From NCBI GenBank assembly GCA_026770575.1, contig MU657519.1:19914-39210 (forward strand): a stretch of DNA of 19,297 bases. The letters are read 5' to 3'. Both the position numbers and the translations under genes were made by a program. Source of the DNA: Pelagophyceae sp. CCMP2097. Taxonomy: Eukaryota > Sar > Pelagophyceae. This document shows, piece after piece, positions 1 to 10,044 of this stretch. The notes under the pieces are model-generated. The model saw only the letters and a program-made list of their open reading frames with translations. It was not told the DNA's origin and did not search any database. The stretch's first letter is position 1, and the number at the start of each line of letters is the position of its first letter.

Positions 1-329
1 GGGTGCGCGCGCCGCGCACGACGGGTACCCGCCACGGCGCGAGCTCGCGCAGGGGCTGGGCGGGACCGCGTCGGATCGAACGGCCCTGAAACTGTACCGG
101 ACCTAACGTTGGGGGGGGGGGGACAAAGTCGAGGACTTGGAGACCCTGGAAGCCCGGGCCCATCCACCAGAATACAATTTAGAAATTGTAGGAAGATACA
201 TTTCGTGCATTATTGACCACATCGAGTCACGGGGCTCCTCGCTCGGTTGCGATCGAGAACCCCAGACCCAGGATGAACCCCGCTCGACTCGAACTCGAGT
301 GATGGACCCAGACGAAGACACCAAAAAGA
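1..329. other. Spacer downstream of the EML gene, no gene supported
   Basis: This stretch lies beyond the stop codon of the minus-strand EML gene and probably contains its 3' UTR and polyadenylation region. It includes a run of 12 G at 111-122 and a less GC-rich patch at about 170-225. No clear AATAAA signal is visible on the minus strand. A plus-strand open frame from 107 to 337 has no ATG near its start and is not called a gene. Confidence 0.5.
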
Positions 330-3300
330 TTAGATAGGCCCGTCGAAGTCATGAAGCCGGTACTGCGTCACCGTCCGGTTGAACTGCCCGAGCGCCAAGA
401 GGCGCTTCCCGTCGCAGGTGAATCTGACGGCCGCGATCTGTGAAGCGTGGCCGGGGAGTTTCTTGAAGCCCATGCCGGGCGCGTGTGTCGGGAAGTTGTA
501 CACCGCCAAAGTCCCGTCGACGCAAGCCTTTGCCAGGAACCTCTTCGCCGGCGACCTCGCCACCGCGTGGACGGCGGGCGTGTACTGCGCCGTGCGTCTG
601 GCGCCGAGGTATAATGGTGCTTCTTCCGCCGCGGCCGCGGCCGCTGCTGGGGAATCCAGCGCCCAAAATGTTTGCCAGCAACCACGCACGTCCCACCCCA
701 GCGGCAGGTTCAAAGTGTGCCACCCCTCGTCGCGCAAAGCGCCGGGCGAGGACTCGCGCGAGCCGTCTGCGACAGAGTAGAATTGCAATTCATCAGAAGC
801 GGTTGCCAATTGGAAATATTTCCCATCGTTTGAAAGATCCAACCCCGTCACCGGCGCGCCCGCCGGCGCGCAGACGGTTCGAAGCGAGCCGTCGCGGCCG
901 TCGTGGACGTAGACGCGCCCGTCGTCGCAGGCTGCTAAGATTAAAGAACCGTCGGGCGACCACTTTACGGCGGTAAGAGGCTTCTTCGCTTTGCGAGTCT
1001 CGCTCCCGACTTCTAAACCACCGTCTTTAGTGCCGTCGTCGACGTGCCTCAGTAAAACTAAAGTGCCGTCGCGCGCGCGGTCTTGGGCGTCGCCCCCGAG
1101 GCCGATTGCCAGCTTGCCGCCGTCCGGGGAGAACGCAAGGCACCTCGCAGCCGCCCCCCCTAAAACTTCCGGCTGCGCCCTACGGACGCAGACGCGCCGG
1201 GACGCGGACCAGACGCGGACCGTGGCGTCGTCGCCGCACGTGGCGTAAATGTCGCCATTTGTCGGGTGCGCGTCCAAGCCGCGGGCCTCCCTTGCTTCAA
1301 TTTTGCACGAACCAGCGTGCGACTCTAACAAGCAGACTATACGATTCGAGGCCGTGGCGAGCTCCATGATCTCGCCGGAGCGAGCGACGACTAGAAGCTT
1401 GGTGGCGTGCTGGCCTCCGAAAGAAAGAGAAGACGCGTGCGGTGTTAGGCAAAACCCGTTTGCCGCAGACACGAGCTCAGATAGCCTAAAAGTCTGCAAA
1501 AGCCGGAGCGTCGCATCCCACAACTTGACGTTGCCGTCGCGGCCGCCCGTGGCGTAGGCGCCGCCGGAGGAGGAGACCTTGGCGACGGCGATGGAGTAGA
1601 TGGGCCCGTCGTGCGCCTTTGGGACGTGCAAGTCCACCACCGAACCCTTCCACGTATAAAGAGACCCCGTCGCGCAGCCGCACAGTGACCGCGCGTCGTC
1701 GTCGGCGTCGGACATTGGGGCCGAGACGAGAGAAGCATCGTGGCGGTTCGCCTTTGCATCAGCGGAATAAGAAGACGGGCTCCGGTCTAAAAACGCGCGC
1801 GCGACGCAGAGCACCGTCGTCTGCGGGCAGCGGCGGCCGTCAAAGGCGCCGAGCCGGCGCCGGACCGCGCCGCACGCCGCGGGGCGCACGAACTCTACGG
1901 AGTTGTGGCCACCCACAAACAGCGGGTAGGCGCTCTTGCCCACAAACGCCACGCAGTGGACGCGCGCGCGCGGGCCCGGGCCCTGCGCCGCCTTGACGGC
2001 GTCGGCCCACTCACCATCTTGCGTCTGGTATAAGAAGTAAGTATGGTCTTGATCATCCGCGACGACGGCCAGATGCCGGCCGTCGGACGAAAACGCCAAA
2101 GCGACGACGCCACCGGAAACGTGCCGCGGCAGCACGCTCACCGTCGCGCCCGTCGTGGCGTCCCAGACGCGGACGCGCGAATCGAAGCCTTGATCGGCCG
2201 TGGCGCAGAAACGTCCGTCTAGAGTGACGGCTAGAGCGGACACGTCCGCAGCCTTCGTTTCAGCGTCCGTCCAGGGCGCGGCGCCCGTCGGATGGTGGTG
2301 GTGGAAGACTTGCGTGTGCGATTTGGCGTCGTAGATGACTCCTAAAGCACCAGCAGGGTAGACGATTGCACCTTGGGCGTTGTAAGCGACGCAGTTCCGT
2401 AAGTCGTCCGACCTGTTCCCGTGCGCGCACTCCAGCGCCACCACGACCGACGGCACAGAAGCGTCCTCATCTTCTAAATTCGAAGGTGGCACCAGCGCGG
2501 AAATCCAGGGCGCGATGGGCTCTGGTTTCAGGAGGGCGTCCGGGTCGCTCGGGTCCACCTCCGGCGCCGTTACCGCCCTTAACTCGCCCACGTCCGGCGC
2601 CGCCGGCTGGTTGGCGGAGACGAAAGCCGCCTTGCCGAGGCAGGCGCGGTCCGCCTGCACCTTGAGAGCGCGGCCCCCGTCGCCGTCGACGGCATCGTCC
2701 TCCAAGACACCAATCCCGCCAGCCTCTTCAAAGGGATCTTCCACGTCGCGCACGTCGCGGTCGAAGCGGAAGACGCAGATGGTGCCGTCTTCCCCGCCCA
2801 GCGTGACGAGGTGCGCGTCGCCGTGCGTCCACTCGATTCTTCTCAAGACTCCGACGTGGACGTTCGTCGCAAACGCCGGCGAAGCCCCCGCATTCGGAGC
2901 CGGCCATCGCCAGAGGTGCAGGCGGCCGTGGTGGTCGCCCGAGGCGGCGTACCCGGAAGATCTCGACCTTGTCAAGCAAGAGAGGGTCAGTTCAGACCTT
3001 GAATCGTCCTGCATCTCGTCCTCGGACTTCTGCAGCTCGTAGAGCCCTTCTCTTCGTAAAGCGTCGTGCGCCGCCGTCGTGGGCCACCCAATGGGGGCCG
3101 TCCAGGACGCCCAGTCGACGTCCTTGACGGCCGCGGAATCTGGGACGGCCATGGCGATTCGTAAATCAGCGTAGGACAAAGCGCGTGCGTCGTCGGAAAC
3201 TTGAGCAAACTGCCCATTCGCCGATATGTCAATCGTGCGCAGCGCCGCCTGCCGGCCCGGCGTGATGGCGCACCTCAAAGAGAATTGGCCGTGGTCATCC

Positions 3301-6300
3301 GAGGTGTAGACGTGCACGTTTCCATCAGAGCCCGCCGCGACGATCGTGTGGCTATCTTTCGAAAACTTGACGTCGCGTAGCCACTCTCGCGCCTCTGAGA
3401 ACTCGTAGATCAGGGCGCCCGTGTCCGCCCTTAATAATTGGAGCAGACCGTCGATCTTGGCGTTTGATGCACTCGTAACCGCAGACTCATCGTCGTCCCC
3501 CAAATTCTTCTTCCCCACGACGCCCCCTTTCTTCGCCGACTTTGACGGCTCGGCGTGCAGGTCCCGGCGCCGGCGCGCCCAGGCCAGGCGCGCGTTGCCA
3601 GACTTTGCGCCGCCCAAAGTCGCCGCTATCAATTTGCCGTCTGGCGAAAAAGCGAGAGCCCGGCACCCACCGACTAATAGCGCGTTGCCGCGGTCGCGCG
3701 CTTTCGTAGAGTCGTGGTCGTCCAGGTTCCACTGGCACAGCGCGCCCTCGTCGGACGCGGTCGCAACCCTTTGCTCCGTAAAATGAGATGCCAAAGCCCA
3801 TTGCCCCACGGTGCCGCCGCCCGCCGCCCCGCCGCCGGCGACGCGGTCGTTGAGAGGCTGGCCGTCGCTGGCGCGGAACTCGCGCAGCTCCGCCGCCGCC
3901 TGCGACCCCACCAGCACGCGCGAGCCGTCTGGCGACACAGAGACGGACCGGACAGGACCCGCTCCCAGGTTGCTAAACTTCAAAATGCATTCCAAGGCGG
4001 CGTTCCACAACCGCACCTCGCAGTCGCGCGCGCCCGTGGCGAGGCAGATCGATGCAGCCGACGGGGTGGGCTTTGGAAGCGAGGCGCCTTGTCGTTGCCA
4101 GGGGGCATCAATCGCATAGATGAGGTCATCGTGGGCTTTAACACTTTTCTCCAACACCTTAGTCGTCTCATGAAAAACTAAAAGATGCCCGTCCGACGTC
4201 CCGACGACGCACTTGTGCGACGGCAAGTAAGCGCAACAGAGAAAAGCTTGCAAAACGCCGCCCCCACCACGGCCGACGCGCGCCGCTGTCACAGTCGCGT
4301 GCCGCGTCGCGGCGTGCCCTGCAGCAAAGGAGAAGAACAAGGCGTGCTTGATGCCGCTGAGGACGACCTCGCCGCCGTCTCGGCCGAAAGCGATGCAGAG
4401 GGGTTTATTTTGAGTCGTAGCGGAGCTGAAGACTAAATGGCCAGACTCGACGTCATGCAGGGCCAGCGTGTGCCTCTCGTCCGCTCCAACCGAAGCGAGC
4501 TCGGTGCCGCGCGGCGAGAAGCAAAGTAGCGTGATGGCGTGCTTGTGCGGGACGGACTCCCTTAAAATTCTCCGAGGACCTTTGGAAACGTCAGCTGAGT
4601 CCCAGATGCAAATCGTCGGTTCGTCCGAGACTTCCGAAGTCGCGACCAAATTGCCGTCGTCCGACAAGGCCAGCGCAGCAATTGTGCGGCCGGCGTGGGC
4701 CGTGCCAAAGGCCTGCGTGCCGGATTTCATGTCGAGTTTGATGAGGACGCTACCGGCGGGGTAGAAACATGTCGAATCGTTGCCATATTTCGCATTATTC
4801 CTCCATGACCCGCAAGAGTACCCAAAGACGCGCGAGAGCGCCAAACTCGCCGTCGTCGCCGCAGCCAGAGTCTTGCGCGGTTGTGAAGGGGGCGTTAACG
4901 TGAGAGCCCACGAGTCCGACGACCAGGGCAACCGCTCTACGCCGTCTCTTGAATCAATGGGCACGGTGATGCCCTCGATCTCGCCGCGCGCCGCCTGGAG
5001 CGCCGACTCGTTGGCCCGGTCGGTGCAGAGTTCCCTCTGGCGGGAAAGTTGGAGTTGACTTGCATCTTGCAGCTCCGGGGCGTAATCTTCAGCCTCGTCC
5101 TCATCCACTTCATCGGCGTCCTCCTCCGCGCGGTCGTCCTCCGTTAAGATCCACTGCATGATGCAGCGGTCGTCTTCTCCGACGGTAATCAAATGCGTCT
5201 GATCCGAGTTGAAAACGGCAGACGCGATTCGCCCAGAATGAGCCCGATAATCAAGCTGCAAAGCCTCCTTCTTCGCCGCGGGCCACCTTTGCAATCGAAC
5301 GCGGCCGTACGAGTCTCCCGAGGCTAAGTAGCCGCCGCCGGACTCTGGACCGTCGGTCGGGCCTCGAGCACGGTCACACGACGTAATCGTAGCACCATCT
5401 TCCTCGGCCCTCTTCCGGGCCCCAGAGACCCCGTAGCCTAAAGTGCACGTCTCCGTCGCCCACCGGACGTCCTTTAAGGCGGAAATGTTGCTCTGGAATT
5501 GCCCAGAATTTGCGTTGAAGAAATAGAGTTGGCCGCCGTCGCAACACGAACGAAGCCATTTGGAATCCGTTGAAAAATCAAAGCATCGCACGGGCAGCAG
5601 GTGCCGGCGGCACTGCCCGACGGCCTCGTACTCCTCGTTGACGGCGTAGAGGTAGATGGCAGTGTCCTCTGAAGCGCAAGCGACGATTTCGCCGTCCAAA
5701 GTGAACCTGCAAGCAGTTATCGGCAGCGCCGAATCCCGAGCCTCAAACGCAACCGTCAAATCAGCGTCGTTCAAGATGCAAAAGGCGCCCTCCTTGGACG
5801 GTTTCGAATACACCGCTGCCGAAGTGTTTGCCGTCGTCGGCCTCGCCTCTGCGGCCAAGCCGCCCTGCGCCGTCGCGGCGCCCAAGCCGACGGCGATGAG
5901 GTCGCCGTTCGGGTGGTACGCCGCGCACAGGACGGCGCCGTCTAAAGTTGTCGCCTTCACTGCGCTCCGAGTGAGGACGTCCCAGACTCTGACGGTGCCG
6001 TCGTCACCCACGGTCACAAACTCCGGCTTGAGTGGGTGCGCCGCCGCCGCGCGCGCGGGCGCGCCAAAGTGCGACGACGCCGCCGGGCCGCCCAGAGTGT
6101 CCGAGCCATCGGCTGCTGAAAGCTCATAAACTTCGTTGCCGCCCGTGCCGACCAGTAGCTTGGCCCCATCTCCTGAGAGGCAGACTGAGCGCATCGTGGG
6201 CTTGGCCCCGAGGTCCATGAGGTTGAACGTCGCTCCAGCCTCGAGGGCGTGGGACCAGAGGCGGACTCGGCCGTCCTTGCCGCCGGTGACGATTCCATGT

Positions 6301-8431
6301 TTTGAAACGTGGATGGCGTTTAGAGACCCAAAATGCCCTCTGATAGCTTGCACGCAGTTGCGCCCGTGCCAGACGTACAAATGCCCCGACGCCTGGCCTG
6401 TTAAAGTCACGTTGGCGCCGCAGCGCGCCACGCATAAAGTGGGCTGCCGGCGCGTGCGGCGGCCGAACGCTCCACGGCGCTTTATCACCTTGCCGCCCTC
6501 CGATACCCAAAACACGACAAAGGGGTCCCCCACGCCGACGGCGCAGAGCGACCCGGACGAGTCGCCGACAAAGGAAACGCCGAGGCAGCCTTGCACACCC
6601 AAATCCGCCCTCGAGGAGAAGACGCGCCGCCGCGTCTTCCAGTCGTACGCGATGACACAAGAATGCAAATCCGCCCCCACCGTCGCGAGCGTGGCGCCGC
6701 CGTCGGGCGAGAAGCAAAGCTGCGAGACGCCGACGGAGTGGACGCCCTTTAAGACTGCCAATGGTTGACAAGAAGCAGCGTCCCAGCAAATAACCGAAGG
6801 CCGCGGCCCCACGTCGCCCGTCGCCACCACCGACCCGTCCGGAGACACCGCTAAAGAGATGACGTCGCCGGCGTGGAGCGTCATGTGCCTTTGCCGATGC
6901 TCTAGACCAGAATACACCACTGCCAAGCGCGCGGCGGGGTAGACGATTTCGCCCGCCGCCGTGTACCTCACATTCCCGCGGCAGTCGTCTCCGCGGTAGC
7001 CGTGGACCCATTCTAAAGTGAGGGAAGAGTCGGGCAGGTTTAAGTCGGGCAGCGTGTTGGCTAAAGCGGTGGGCGTAAGCGCCTTCAACGTTGAAACCCA
7101 CGGCTCCTCCGTCGACCGCGGATTCCGCCGCTGGGCCCAGTACTGCGCCTCCGCTTCCGCCACGCGGTTGTTCGAATCTAAAGCCGCGCCGTAGGCCACG
7201 TCGCGCGGGAGCGTCGACCGCACGCCGTCTCGTGAGTAGTCTTCGTCTGACTGCGTGGGCACGTACGTGATCGACTCGACCAGCAGAGGCGTCACGTCCT
7301 TCTTCGACGTTGAAACGTCCACGGCGTCGCCCTCGCCCGTATCGCTGAAGCGGGGGTCCGGGTCGTCGAAGTACTCCAACCACGAAAGCGCCTACTTCAT
7401 CCGTATACAGGATGCTGCTACAGGGCCTCTCTTCAGATTTGGACGAGTGCCTCTCCGCGCCCCCCCCGCGCACCTCTGGGTCGGAGAGGCAAAATGCAAT
7501 GGCGTCGAGGATGCGGAGCTTTGTCAGGGGCCCGAGGAGGGCGTCGTTGGAGACGGGTTTGTCAGGATCCGCGAAAAGAAAGGCCCTGGTCGAAACAACT
7601 TCCAAATCATCTTCAGATGGGCACTCCTCGCCCGTGATCTTGCAGAGGCCCATGAGATTGCAGCGCATGGCCAAAGTGCACTCGTCGACGGACAGAGCGC
7701 CTGCGCCGTCGAAGTCAAAACAATGAAACACAAACGCCAACTTCTGGCTCGCCGTCATCCCCGATGCAACAGCAAGGGCCGTCATGAACTCGATCGAGTC
7801 GACGAGGCCGTTTTTGTCAGTATCCAGGAGCAGGAAGAGCTGCGCGACTTGCCGGTCCACCTGCGGCTTTGAAAGCTCAAGTTCCACGCTCAACTCCGCG
7901 CAGATCAGCTTCATCTCCGCGAGGCTGATGCCAAAGCCATCCGCCACCTAATCACCATGATGCCACACGCAAAAGTGAAGCCCTCGAGGCTGGAGCGCCG
8001 GACTCTGGGCACCCCCACGCAAATCTCGTCGAGCGACGGCGTCGGCGCGCGGGCGACGCACGTCGTTAAAGGCCTCCCATGCGGCTTCGATCGCGCCGGC
8101 CTAAGAAGGGATGCGTCAACGCGCGTTCGTCCGACGAGGCCGCGGCCGTCCGTCGTCCCGGCAGGCCGCCAGACGCTGCCGCATCACCGAGAGGTTGACA
8201 AAGGGCCGCGTCCGCGCGTCGAACGCCGCCTTGCCGAACTTTTGACCTAGCATAGAGCGTCGCAGCGGGCTGGCACGCCCCTTTTCGACTTCCCAGCGCA
8301 ACCAACGCCCGCCCCCTAACGCCGATTGTGGCAGCCCGCCAACGGCGCGGGCGCGCGGCCTCTGCGGCGCGGCTGCGGCGCCTCTCGAGGCACGCGTGTG
8401 TCGGGGCCTTGCGGGGACGCAACGCACCCAT
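330..8431 (-). CDS. EF-hand plus triple EML-module (HELP/WD40) giant protein
   Basis: Predicted exons are 8431-8428, 8246-8188, 8100-8062, 7947-7474 and 7391-330, about 2,545 residues. All four introns are GT-AG and all joins keep frame. Residues about 35-125 form an EF-hand pair: loop 1 (76-87, DTDKNGLVDSIE) is canonical for calcium binding, loop 2 (112-123) is weaker. Three EML modules follow, each opening with a HELP-like segment (near residues 318, 1049 and 1845; GYRG or GYSCGSW type, then a YPAG or YPAA core) and continuing into WD40 blades with SPDG and WD motifs. The middle HELP is the most divergent. An acidic linker (about 941-961) separates modules 1 and 2. Three tandem modules match animal EML5/EML6, which are microtubule-associated; binding of microtubules under calcium control is inference. 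Exons 4 and 5 are very secure. Exons 1-3 rest on splice consensus, phase and a strong Kozak context (ACCATGG). Confidence 0.85.
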
Positions 8432-8939
8432 GGTCGAGCCAATAGCTCGAGCACTCGAGCGGATCGAGCAACTTAACGAAGCTTTGACCCCTGGAACTGC
8501 ACTACGGACTTCGCACTTTCGAACTTGACACGCGCGATGCCAATGGACTCGAGGGGACGCCTCTTAAGGCACCGCATCGGTTAAGACCCCGGCCCTTCGC
8601 CGAGGGCGCCCTCGCACGAGGCTCCCGAGAACAACTACATTATTGACCTTGTACATTACGAACTCTCAAAACCTCTCTCTCTCCGAGTCGTAGCACCGAT
8701 TTCAGGTAGCCCATAACCTTAAATTGGCGTACTTTTTCAAACTTTTTCAAATTGTTCAAACTTCTTCGAAGGAGCCCTCGGCTGTGGGGGAAGTCGGGTA
8801 TAGAGTCCGGCGTAGCGCGGCGGACCGGCGCCGGTGTGTCCTGCTTCGAGGGGCGCACCTTGGACCGTAAGTTGGCCCGAAATCTACCTCCTATAGGCCG
8901 CGGGCCGTGAGCGCCTACTTTGGCGGTTCGGCGGTGGCG
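8432..8939. promoter_or_regulatory. Divergent intergenic region between EML and coiled-coil genes
   Basis: About 0.5 kb lies between two divergently read genes, so promoters for both should be here. On the minus strand an ATTGG (reverse CCAAT) pentamer sits at 8438-8442, about 7 bp upstream of the proposed EML start; this is too close for a classical CCAAT box. Positions 8728-8766 hold a short tandem AT-rich block of repeated CTTTTTCAAA. A good donor-like GTAAGT (8867) followed by CTATAG (ends 8896) would give only a 30-nt intron, so I do not claim it. No TATA box is convincing. Confidence 0.4.
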
Positions 8940-10019
8940 ATGGCGGCGCTCGAGGGCCGCGCGCTTGGCGTGGGGCCCTCGAAGGTGCTCCTCCAAGTGC
9001 TGGGCATCACTGGCCACGACGGCGCTGCGACCGTGTCGCCTGCGTTCGTGGCGGCTTTACAACAGTGGTACGTCGCCGGCGGCGCCCCGCGCGAGTTCGA
9101 CGACGTTTTTGTGCCGGCGCACAGCCTCGGCGCCCCCACGACGGACGTGCTGCTATACCTCGTCGACGTTTGCAAGGAGGTCAAGGGGCAGTGGCGGGAG
9201 GCGCCAGCTGCGTCGCTTTTACCGCCGTTCCTCTTCCAGTTCTTCGGTTTCTTCGACCGCACCTGCGTGACATCGCCGCTGCAGCTGTACCGGAAGGCGA
9301 AGAACATGAGGAGCCGTGAACTGCCTCTGCTCGCCGGCAACGTCGACGCGTGCCGAATCTACCTGCACGGGCCGTGCTTCGAGGCGCCGCCAGTGTCTCG
9401 TCGGTCATCGACGTCGAGCCGCGACTCGACGGGCTCCGAGGACCGACGCGAGGCCGACCGCCTTGCCTCCGAGCGACGGCGGCATCAGCGAGAGGTTATC
9501 CGCCTGGACGCCAAGAAGGCCGAGCTGGACGCCGCGCGCGCCGAGACGACACAGCAGACGGCCGCGCTCCGCATGCAGCGACAGGACCAGACGCTGGTGG
9601 AGTCGCGCCTGCTGGCTGCCGAGGTGCAGCTCGTCGAGCGCGAGGCGCGGTGCGCCGAGGAGGAGGTCAGCGCCGTGGAGGCCCACAGCGAGGCTGTGCG
9701 CCTCGAGAAGCTTTATCGAAATGCGGTTAATCGAGCAACGGCCGCAGACGAGCGCCGCAAGCAGCTCACGACTTTGCGGCGCGCGGATCAAGCAGCTGTC
9801 GCCGTCCTGCAGCGCGAGCTCGCCAAGGCGAGGCCGACCGCCTTGCCTCCAAGCTTCGGACGGAGCACGCTCGCGCGAGGTGCTCACAACACGCCGCCTC
9901 CGGGCCGTCGCGCACCCGGAGGCACCGACGAGGTTGGACTTGGAGCCCGGCCCGTCGGGGCGGAGCCCAGGAAAATGTTTACACTGGAGGCGCCAGCGGT
10001 GGGCGTTCTTTTAAACTGA
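8940..10019 (+). CDS. Coiled-coil protein of unknown function
   Basis: The ATG at 8940 (context GCGATGG) gives 359 residues; the frame is open back to 8871 but without an ATG. The N-terminal ~150 residues look globular, with hydrophobic stretches (SLLPPFLFQFFGFF near residue 100) and no motif I recognise. After a Ser/Thr-rich linker (about 156-170), residues about 170-300 are a highly charged Arg/Glu/Ala coiled coil. The last ~55 residues switch abruptly to Pro/Gly/Arg-rich sequence. A 23-nt direct repeat (9448 and 9828) is read in different frames at its two sites. In the second site the alternate frame would continue the coiled coil. The tail may therefore be a frameshift product or intronic. 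The next gene starts 25 bp downstream on the same strand, so the two may be one transcript. Function not recognised; a structural or scaffold role is only a guess. Confidence 0.6.
   Translation: MAALEGRALGVGPSKVLLQVLGITGHDGAATVSPAFVAALQQWYVAGGAPREFDDVFVPAHSLGAPTTDVLLYLVDVCKEVKGQWREAPAASLLPPFLFQFFGFFDRTCVTSPLQLYRKAKNMRSRELPLLAGNVDACRIYLHGPCFEAPPVSRRSSTSSRDSTGSEDRREADRLASERRRHQREVIRLDAKKAELDAARAETTQQTAALRMQRQDQTLVESRLLAAEVQLVEREARCAEEEVSAVEAHSEAVRLEKLYRNAVNRATAADERRKQLTTLRRADQAAVAVLQRELAKARPTALPPSFGRSTLARGAHNTPPPGRRAPGGTDEVGLGARPVGAEPRKMFTLEAPAVGVLLN
9448..9850 (+). repeat. 23-nt direct repeat pair (9448-9470 and 9828-9850)
   Basis: The same 23 bases (gcgaggccgaccgccttgcc followed by tcc) occur at both sites, 380 bp apart. 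Because 380 is not a multiple of three, copy 1 encodes EADRLAS in the coiled coil, while copy 2 is read as ARPTALPP. The bases on either side differ between copies. Confidence 0.85.
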
Positions 10020-10044
10020 CGCGCTTTTTTGTCGAAGTACTAGT

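Noticed and set aside
107..337. Plus-strand open frame with protein-like segment near EYNLEIVGRYISC
   Set aside because: No ATG near its beginning, overlaps the 3' end of the EML gene, and runs through the G12 tract. It could be the last exon of a gene outside the window, but there is no support.
6124..7473. Continuation of the EF-hand frame past 7474 as a 607-codon open frame
   Set aside because: After residue ~158 the frame turns into Arg/Gly/Ala-rich sequence antisense-like in composition, while the WD40 frame carries clear HELP and SPDG motifs. The long run is a by-product of high GC.
8430..8528. Plus-strand 32-codon frame starting in the CCATGG palindrome
   Set aside because: An amphipathic stretch (ARALERIEQLNEAL) is suggestive, but the start is simply the complement of the minus-strand ATGG and nothing else supports translation.
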